Source: JACQWX01 sp041662295 (GTDB taxonomy: Bacteria; Elusimicrobiota; Elusimicrobia; UBA1565; UBA9628). Taken from it: a DNA stretch of 10,095 nt. This document shows positions 5,901 to 10,095 of the stretch, in pieces. The DNA lies in the NCBI GenBank assembly GCA_041662295.1, contig JBAZSR010000140.1:1-10095 (forward strand), read 5' to 3'. Numbering within the stretch: position 1 is the stretch's first letter; each line of letters starts with the position of its first letter. Both the position numbers and the translations under genes were made by a program. The notes below the pieces were generated by a model. That model was not told where the DNA came from, made no database searches, and saw only the letters and a list, made by a program, of their open reading frames with translations.

Positions 5901-8611
5901 TCGTAGTAGGCCGTGAACTCCGTGGCGTCGGCCTTCTCCTTGTCGATGCTCTCGAGCAGGAGGAGGACCGGGCCCCTGGCCAGGTCGTCGCCGCGGGTGA
6001 GCGCGGAGGCAGCCTTGCCCAAAGCCTTGCGCCGCTCCGAGGGGTCTTGGGGGAACTGGTCCCAGGCGACCTTGCGCCATGAGGTGTTGCCATCCTTGGG
6101 GGTGTGAAGCCAGACAAGGCCGTCCGCCTCGCGGGTCTCGACATAGGATACGGGCTTGTTGTCGAGGGAGGAAACGTAGTATTCCTCGATGCGGTCCACC
6201 ACGGGCCTGCGGTCCACGATGACGCCGGACTTGCGCGGGAAGCCGTCGCTGTATCGGCCCAGGTCGCGGTCGTACTTCAGGGCGGTCTGGACGAAGGTCG
6301 TCCTGCCGTCCGGGGTCCGGGTGAGCTCCATCGCGTACTGCTCGGACGCCTGTCCGTTCGGATAGACGTAGCGGGTCTCGACCACGGTGCCGTCAGGGAG
6401 CTCCGTGCGCGACGCCACGGTCCGGCGCGCGGGGTCGCGCTCGTTGTCCTCCGCGGGGCGCGTCGGGTTCCACCGGGAACGGTACTCGTAGGAGACGTAG
6501 GTCACGCCGGAGCGGCTTGTGGTCTGGACCCCGAGGAGCCGGCCGGTGGCCTCGTCGGTCTCCGTGACCTTGAGCCCGTCCTTGTCGACCCGGGTCTCAA
6601 GCGACCGGGTCCGCTTGTCCGGGCCGAGGGCCTGGTCCACGCGCACGGAGTCGTCGAAGCTGCGGAAGTGGGTGAGGCCATCCGGGCCCTTGAAGCTGTA
6701 CCCGCGCGCCGCGGTCTCACCGCTGCCCTGGGTCGCGATCCGTACCGGGGAGTCCTTGGCGAAGGCCTCGGGCTTCATGCCCAGGTTCCCCAGTTCCGAG
6801 GGGGAGAAGGCGGCCCCATCAGGGAGGAGTCCGGCGTTGGCCAGGTTCCAGTCCACGGCCTGGGCCGCGGACATCCTCGCCTTGGCGTAGGCCGGGTTGT
6901 CCTCGAGGTGGCCCATGAGTGAAGCCAGGGCCTTCATGAGCTCCGGGTCCTTCGCCGCCTGCTCCGCGAAGGCCGCCTTCTCCTCGTCCGTGCCCTTTTC
7001 CTTGAACTGGGCGCGCAACTGGGCTTGGCGCTCCGCCACCTTGGCGCGCAGGGCCTCCTCCTCCTTGGCGGTCCCGCTCCCGTCCATGACCTTCTCAGCG
7101 CCGGCCTGCCACGCGGCCAGGCTCGAAGGTAGAGCGTAGGGGTCCCTGGCAAGCTTCTTCCAGCTTGAGAGCGCGTCCTCGATGCTCCGAGCCTCCTTCT
7201 CGAGGGCCCAGTAGGCGTCCCCGCTCTGCTCCTTCATGCCCGCGATCTGAGCCCTGATCTCGGCTTGCCGGGCGCTCATCCAATCCCGCGTGTCGGCACG
7301 GGCCAGGACCGCCATGTCCTCGCGCAGCAAGGGCGCCGCGGTCTTGGGCGAGAGGGCGCCGATGGCCGCGTCCAGGGCGAAGGAGAATCCCGACGGCTCG
7401 CCGCCCGGCCGGCCTTCCTCGGCCCCGTCCTTGTCCTTGCCCGTCCCCACGCCCGGGACCTGTCCGGGCAGGTGCCGGAACTTCGGGGAGGTGCCGCCCG
7501 CGCCGTAGACGCCGTCCTTGCCGGCCTGCGTCCCGTCCTTGCCAGCGGGCACAGACAGCGCCGAGCCCGGCTCCGTGGCCGCGGAGCCGAGGCCCATCGT
7601 GCCCTTGGCCAGGAGGGAATCGATGCGGCCGCCGGCCTGGTCGTCGACCTGGCGGGTCAGGGCGAGTTCTAGCTGGCGTTGACGGTCCGCGAGCTGTTCC
7701 TGGTACCCTGGGGCGTCCCGCTTGCGCTTGAAGCCATAGGTCTTGGACATGCCGGCCAGGGCCTCGTCGACGCTCCGCCACTCCAGCTGAAGGGTGACGC
7801 TGCAGTCGTTGCAGCGCTGCATGAGAGCCGTGGCCTCAGGGGCGCGGGTGCGGCCCAGGACCTCTCCCACCTTGTTGACGCGGATGACCTCTTCCTGGAG
7901 CTTGGAGAGGTAGAAGACCTCGCTCTCCTCATCGATGGACTGGAAGGCCTCGGCCGAGACGCCCAGGGCCTGGGCGTCGGTGCGGTCCCGGCCGGAGGAC
8001 GCGATCTTGGCGGCGTGGTCCTTGGAGGAGGTCTTGGCGCGGGAGATCTCCGCCTGGGCCTTCTTCGCGGCCGCGAGGTAGGGCTGCCAGGTGTTGGGCC
8101 GGCCGTTCACGGCATCGTCCACCAGTTCCTGCCTGTAGGGCTCGGGCACGTTGATCGGATCGTTGACCGGCAGGCCCATGGAGGCGCAGTCCTTGATCAG
8201 GTCATCGTAGTCCATGAGTTCGTTGTCGATGAGGTTGGCCGGCTTGTTGAGTTTCCTGGGCGCCCTGGCGCAGGCCTTGGCCATCTGCCTGCGGTACTCG
8301 GCCTCGGCCTTCTTCACGCCCGCCTCGAGGTCCCTGGCCTTGGCCGCGTCCGGAACAGAGGCTTTGTCGCGGTACTCCGTTTCGAGCCGCTTCTCCAACT
8401 CCCCGGCGCGGCGGTGGAGGGAGCCGAGGTCGTTCTTGAGGCTGGCGCAGCCGGAATCGAGCGCTGCCGCGATTTTGGCCGGGTCGAGGGACGGAGGGCT
8501 GTCCTGACCGAAGGCGCGGACAGGGGGGATGGAACTGCAGAGCAAAGACGCGCTCAAAAGCGCGCTGAGGAAGCGCGAACACGGACCTCGGCCGGGATAG
8601 AGGGGCCGCAT
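2939..8611 (-). CDS. Giant exported multidomain protein with C39-like peptidase and ADP-ribosyltransferase-like C-terminus
   Basis: A 1890-residue protein that I do not recognise as a whole. Residues 1-33 are a Sec-type signal peptide: an Arg-containing start, hydrophobic LSALLSASLLCSS, and a probable cleavage after VRA. About 40-330 and 450-600 are Lys/Glu/Ala-rich and helical, probably partly coiled coil, with five Cys (55, 114, 142, 267, 270). About 334-407 is a Gly/Pro/Lys linker with a repeated AGKDG. About 635-835 is beta-rich, with recurring Tyr/Asp/Gly strands like YD/RHS stalks. About 1017-1190 is Gly/Ala-rich and hydrophobic, possibly membrane-interacting. About 1385-1560 looks like a papain/C39-like peptidase: Q1400 and C1405 in TQSISDC, H1503 in FYHAVVV, D1525 in VVQDSN. 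C1405 is the only Cys after residue 270. About 1740-1875 resembles an ADP-ribosyltransferase: R1746 in FYRGV, S1774-T1775, and E1849-Q-E1851 in PEQELLIPG. The order suggests a self-processing secreted toxin or effector. No immunity-like gene follows. The gene is intact with no frameshift; function is inference. Confidence 0.9.
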   Translation of the reverse strand: MRPLYPGRGPCSRFLSALLSASLLCSSIPPVRAFGQDSPPSLDPAKIAAALDSGCASLKNDLGSLHRRAGELEKRLETEYRDKASVPDAAKARDLEAGVKKAEAEYRRQMAKACARAPRKLNKPANLIDNELMDYDDLIKDCASMGLPVNDPINVPEPYRQELVDDAVNGRPNTWQPYLAAAKKAQAEISRAKTSSKDHAAKIASSGRDRTDAQALGVSAEAFQSIDEESEVFYLSKLQEEVIRVNKVGEVLGRTRAPEATALMQRCNDCSVTLQLEWRSVDEALAGMSKTYGFKRKRDAPGYQEQLADRQRQLELALTRQVDDQAGGRIDSLLAKGTMGLGSAATEPGSALSVPAGKDGTQAGKDGVYGAGGTSPKFRHLPGQVPGVGTGKDKDGAEEGRPGGEPSGFSFALDAAIGALSPKTAAPLLREDMAVLARADTRDWMSARQAEIRAQIAGMKEQSGDAYWALEKEARSIEDALSSWKKLARDPYALPSSLAAWQAGAEKVMDGSGTAKEEEALRAKVAERQAQLRAQFKEKGTDEEKAAFAEQAAKDPELMKALASLMGHLEDNPAYAKARMSAAQAVDWNLANAGLLPDGAAFSPSELGNLGMKPEAFAKDSPVRIATQGSGETAARGYSFKGPDGLTHFRSFDDSVRVDQALGPDKRTRSLETRVDKDGLKVTETDEATGRLLGVQTTSRSGVTYVSYEYRSRWNPTRPAEDNERDPARRTVASRTELPDGTVVETRYVYPNGQASEQYAMELTRTPDGRTTFVQTALKYDRDLGRYSDGFPRKSGVIVDRRPVVDRIEEYYVSSLDNKPVSYVETREADGLVWLHTPKDGNTSWRKVAWDQFPQDPSERRKALGKAASALTRGDDLARGPVLLLLESIDKEKADATEFTAYYDAADKGYLSFTAKYQKDEFYQEERGRLETLTGAEAVPGLTKTYSIPITIKLKSGVELTPFRYVGPDRVDIWTKDFATGNWFTGYDVTEITKTGRHRIVNGQWIFERQVGEAKERVIHSGVGIVGATGGAIANVGRTAVQLTGSAVALTGAMTYGMFDGERQRDLLDRAYSNFMLNDVSTQLNTLYGGPDADQTVRLTGANPMKNVMNVGAELDSMGHPTVGAVLQGGVDFAATMPTTLAMGPAMGWLANSSRVAGYGVKAYSVYGTVQSAYDTGAATLILIDAAGSDDPRVFHAALRNFTTTTLSNVSLVTVYKDFWPGARGRPAEPGAMTKAFTRDISGGRDPGLSMPKALEGPAATLKRIDGRIADAAEGAAAGVARFVKDPKGTAAAWHEARSRRTLERVEDLLTAKDFNKAYSQLRKVDPADPSLPPEVKAKALELRKLMETGVGEAYGDRLQAARAGIGETQDALIARLVKQDSRTPGSVVGQFHNEGVPTQSISDCVVKQMYHHPNMRHVRDSMTYEQFREVVSQKTGTDFTKTGLGEAPQTEVLKMLGMEKTPRRPPASEAELLLQIHNNGALEGTVKAPSLADYTGEAPFYHAVVVLGAAKNPRTGQWEYVVQDSNFKTPQTYSYAELQRLDIHTGQIRVQTVTDPKTGQQVPLPPQSLSTRASMANKNYGEAPGSPELPAKLKAAEGALADFDNYAAREVQRFEAGYRAQRLPDGKPAFSEGDIKTMLATDAVDLKVQLQFRIAELKTKISGGAQTAPPADGAPADVKALGDTAPGGKIFDPPMTGRKDAVRADAWADDPVVKADVEAFHQALTTGKGLRQGQAIQPEAGEFYRGVGVKELKRIVDQGGAVPYIYQPEFRNSTRSNPVTLRQAIDADGNAVLAMNDHSNGNTVRFTGVTKSVKVAEVNTGNGAVLRIRTERAYPNRISKFNEGPMPEQELLIPGVVKAADIEIRGKDGIFYPLASPEGRATLQDLGVK

Positions 8612-8617
8612 ACCCCC

Positions 8618-8646
8618 AGTATTGCCCCGGAAATGCGGACTGTCAA
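8618..8646 (-). promoter_or_regulatory. Promoter of the giant gene, predicting a leaderless mRNA
   Basis: On the minus strand a perfect -35 TTGACA (8646-8641) is followed by exactly 17 nt and a -10 AATACT (8623-8618; 4 of 6 to consensus). Only 6 nt separate the -10 from the ATG at 8611, so transcription would begin at or next to the A of the start codon. No purine-rich Shine-Dalgarno site at proper distance is present; only GGGGG lies directly against the ATG. The two genes of the fprA unit, by contrast, have AGGAG-type sites at 6 nt. Confidence 0.6.
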
Positions 8647-8674
8647 CACCTATTTTTCAGCTTTTTCCTAATAT

Positions 8675-8703
8675 GTAAGATGGTGCCGGTAAGATGGTGC
8701 CGG
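8675..8703. repeat. 14-bp tandem duplication at the left edge of the palindrome
   Basis: GTAAGATGGTGCCG occurs twice head to tail (8675-8688 and 8689-8702), followed by one more matching G. The second copy contains the first bases (GGTGCCG) of the left palindrome arm. The palindrome's terminal octamer GGTGCCGG is therefore present twice on this side. Confidence 0.85.
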
Positions 8704-8760
8704 GGATTAAGTTATTTAAGCTGCCCGTCGGGCAGCTTAAATAACTTAATCCCCGGCACC
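8696..8760. repeat. Perfect 65-bp palindrome (32-bp arms), MITE/REPIN-like
   Basis: Bases 8696-8727 are the exact reverse complement of 8729-8760, with a single central T at 8728. The arms begin and end GGTGCCGGGG / CCCCGGCACC and have an A/T-rich middle (ATTAAGTTATTTAAG), unlike the surrounding GC-rich DNA. The element sits between divergently transcribed genes, where no terminator is needed, and neither side has a T-run. A short non-coding palindrome with GC-rich ends fits a REPIN or miniature element moved in trans, for example by a RAYT/IS200-like TnpA, or a cruciform-forming regulatory site. No transposase gene is in the window. In RNA it would form a hairpin of about 30 bp. Confidence 0.9.
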
Positions 8761-8867
8761 GGTAGGGCGTTTCTGCTTCCGGGCGGCCGCGTCTGGGCCT
8801 TGGGACCCGGGCCCAAAGGGACCCCAGGATGGGCCGTTGGGCACTTCCACTCTGCCGGGGGCGCCGA

Positions 8868-8873
8868 TACACT
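8868..8873 (+). promoter_or_regulatory. Possible -10 element close to the start of the 359-residue gene
   Basis: TACACT (4 of 6 to TATAAT) lies 7 nt before the ATG at 8881. No Shine-Dalgarno site is visible in the same stretch (the bases before the ATG are CTCCTTCGC). This mirrors the leaderless layout of the divergent gene. However, the matching -35 position (TTCCAC at 8845-8850) is poor, so this is a weak call. Confidence 0.2.
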
Positions 8874-8880
8874 CCTTCGC

Positions 8881-9960
8881 ATGAGACATCTCCTCTGGGG
8901 ATTGCTGTCCTTCACCATCCTGTCAGGGCCGGCATGCGCCGCCGAGGATCCCCAGGTGGCCGTCTTCTCCCAGTTCAATGCGGACGAGCGGACCCTCATG
9001 GCGGGCCTGCTCTCCAATCCGGCCGAGGCCGCGGCTTTTCAGAAGGAGGCGGCTGAGGCCGCGGGGAATCCCCAGGCGGTCAAGGATGCCGTGGTCCGCT
9101 GGCGCGGGAAGATCGTGGCCGAGGCTTCCCGCTACGTCGCGCGCGAGCCGGTCACGAACATGGCGGGCAGGACCGTCAAGGAGATGGTTGAGCCCGGGGA
9201 GTGGGGCGGCCTCATGCACCACCTCAGGATGATGGAGGCCGGCATCAAGAAGGACATCATCATCGCCATGATCAAGGACGCCAACGAGAAGCTTGCCAAG
9301 GGCGAAACCGGGCGGGCGATGGGCGTCATCGCCACGGCCCGGAGCACCATGAAGGAGACCATGTCGAAGTACCTCCAGACCTCCGTGGCCAAGAGCGCTC
9401 CGGCCCAGGCCGAGAGCCTGCGGCAGGCAGAGGCTGTCAGGGCCAGGGCCTCCGCGGACAAGGCCAGGCTCGCTGACGCGGAGAAGGCCCGCCAAGCCCT
9501 CGAGCAGGCTCGCAGGGCCAAGGAGACCGCGGAGCGCGGCAAGACAGGCTCAGCGGACGAGGCCAAGCAGGGCGCGGCTCCCGTGTACGACGGCGACCGG
9601 TCCAAGGAGACCCTTGTGGTGGACGCCGGGTCCGCGCCCAAGGACCCTGAGCCCGTGGTCGAGGCGGCTCCCCAGCTCAGCCGGACCCCGGATCTCGCGC
9701 TCAACCCTCCCAAGCCCGGGGAGAGGAAGCCCTCCATCATCGTTCCTTTCCCGTCCACGGGTTCGGATGAGGCTGAGCTCGCCAAGATGGACAGCGGCTC
9801 CGGCGGGGTCAAGGCTGTCAAGAAGTGGGGCCTGCTCGGCGGCGGCCTGCTCGGCCTGCTGGTCGGCGCCTTCTTCGGCCCGGTCGGCATGCTGGTGGGC
9901 CTGGCGGCCGGCGCCGGCGCCGGCTATCTCGTGAGCAAACGCCTCCTCCGCGGCGTCTAG
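8881..9960 (+). CDS. Exported helical protein with C-terminal glycine-zipper membrane segment, unknown function
   Basis: A 359-residue protein I do not recognise. I start it at the ATG at 8881 because it gives a clean signal peptide (MRHLLWGLLSFTILSGPACA, probable cleavage after residue 20). The open frame reaches back to an ATG at 8680, but that would translate the palindrome and place the signal sequence internally. Residues 25-170 look like a compact helical domain rich in Ala, Glu and Met. Residues 175-222 are Ala/Arg/Glu/Lys heptad-like sequence, probably coiled coil. Residues 223-310 are a polar, Pro-rich linker. Residues 317-350 are strongly hydrophobic and Gly-rich with repeated GxxxG spacing, flanked by KAVKK and SKRLLR, which suggests a membrane hairpin or glycine zipper. 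I see no enzyme motif and no Cys after C19. It is divergent from the giant exported protein, across 269 nt. A shared envelope role is possible but rests on adjacency only. Confidence 0.85.
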   Translation: MRHLLWGLLSFTILSGPACAAEDPQVAVFSQFNADERTLMAGLLSNPAEAAAFQKEAAEAAGNPQAVKDAVVRWRGKIVAEASRYVAREPVTNMAGRTVKEMVEPGEWGGLMHHLRMMEAGIKKDIIIAMIKDANEKLAKGETGRAMGVIATARSTMKETMSKYLQTSVAKSAPAQAESLRQAEAVRARASADKARLADAEKARQALEQARRAKETAERGKTGSADEAKQGAAPVYDGDRSKETLVVDAGSAPKDPEPVVEAAPQLSRTPDLALNPPKPGERKPSIIVPFPSTGSDEAELAKMDSGSGGVKAVKKWGLLGGGLLGLLVGAFFGPVGMLVGLAAGAGAGYLVSKRLLRGV

Positions 9961-10095
9961 TGTGCTGGTGTCAGAGATTGCGCTTGTTGCGTTCTCCCGG
10001 ATTTTGCATTGGCCCAGGCTGAACTGCTGAAATAGTTTCCGGCGTCGTCGTGATTCTTTCCAGCGCCATGCCCGAGACCATGGAAACTAAATTCC
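9961..10095. other. Window end after the 359-residue gene, no gene seen
   Basis: I find no coding frame of credible quality in the last 135 nt and no clear terminator. An 8-bp inverted repeat, TAGTTTCC (10033-10040) and GGAAACTA (10082-10089), spans a 41-nt loop. It may be chance or part of a longer structure cut by the window edge. Confidence 0.4.

Noticed and set aside
8513..8611. Lipoprotein signal in the giant protein (Cys at residue 25)
   Set aside because: The residues before the Cys (SLLC) do not fit a lipobox because Leu occupies the position just before Cys. A signal peptidase I site after VRA is better.
8696..8760. Reading the palindrome as an intrinsic terminator
   Set aside because: Neither strand has a T-run after the stem and both neighbouring genes are transcribed away from it, so there is nothing to terminate.
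8657..8872. Minus-strand frame of 71 codons through the palindrome
   Set aside because: It shares a near-identical peptide with the opposite plus-strand frame only because the palindrome reads the same on both strands. It has no other coding evidence.
8680..8880. Upstream extension of the 359-residue gene to the ATG at 8680
   Set aside because: It would translate the palindrome and put the signal peptide about 67 residues inside the protein. The ATG at 8881 gives a normal exported protein.
8881..8940. Lipoprotein signal in the 359-residue protein (Cys at residue 19)
   Set aside because: GPAC lacks the hydrophobic residue expected three before the Cys. Cleavage after ACA is more likely, though this is not certain.

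Overview
This is a GC-rich bacterial window. Third codon positions are mostly G or C, which is why long open frames also appear on the strands opposite real genes. A flavodiiron protein gene points to an anaerobe or microaerophile that must dispose of O2 or NO. Large secreted proteins of unknown family, a subtilase and a RAYT/MITE-like palindrome would fit an uncultivated lineage such as Elusimicrobiota, but that placement is a weak guess.

Layout. (1) Positions 1-759, plus: the 3' part of a subtilisin-family (S8) serine protease with its full catalytic triad, followed by a textbook intrinsic terminator (825-858). (2) Positions 859-1191: an intergenic region without a credible gene, holding small hairpins and a 10-bp direct repeat. 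(3) Positions 1192-2812, minus: a two-gene unit of a class A flavodiiron protein (FprA type) and a small conserved cytosolic protein whose start overlaps the fprA end by 20 nt. (4) Positions 2939-8611, minus: one very large gene for a 1890-residue exported protein. It has a signal peptide, helical N-terminal half, a YD/RHS-like beta-rich stretch, hydrophobic Gly/Ala-rich segments, a papain/C39-like cysteine peptidase domain (Q1400, C1405, H1503, D1525) and a C-terminal domain resembling ADP-ribosyltransferases. (5) Positions 8612-8880: the divergent intergenic region, with a consensus-like promoter placed so that the giant gene would be leaderless, a 14-bp tandem duplication and a perfect 32-bp-arm palindrome. 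(6) Positions 8881-9960, plus: a 359-residue exported helical protein with a C-terminal glycine-zipper membrane segment. (7) Positions 9961-10095: no gene seen.

How the parts may work together. The fprA pair forms an ordinary detoxification operon with strong Shine-Dalgarno sites. The giant protein has the architecture of a self-processing secreted toxin or effector: export signal, long stalk, peptidase, then a possible transferase at the extreme C-terminus. No small immunity-like gene follows it; the next gene is fprA. The divergent 359-residue protein is also exported and could be an envelope partner, but only adjacency supports that. The most noteworthy items are the giant protein, its two C-terminal domains, the palindrome between the divergent genes, and the leaderless arrangement of the giant gene.
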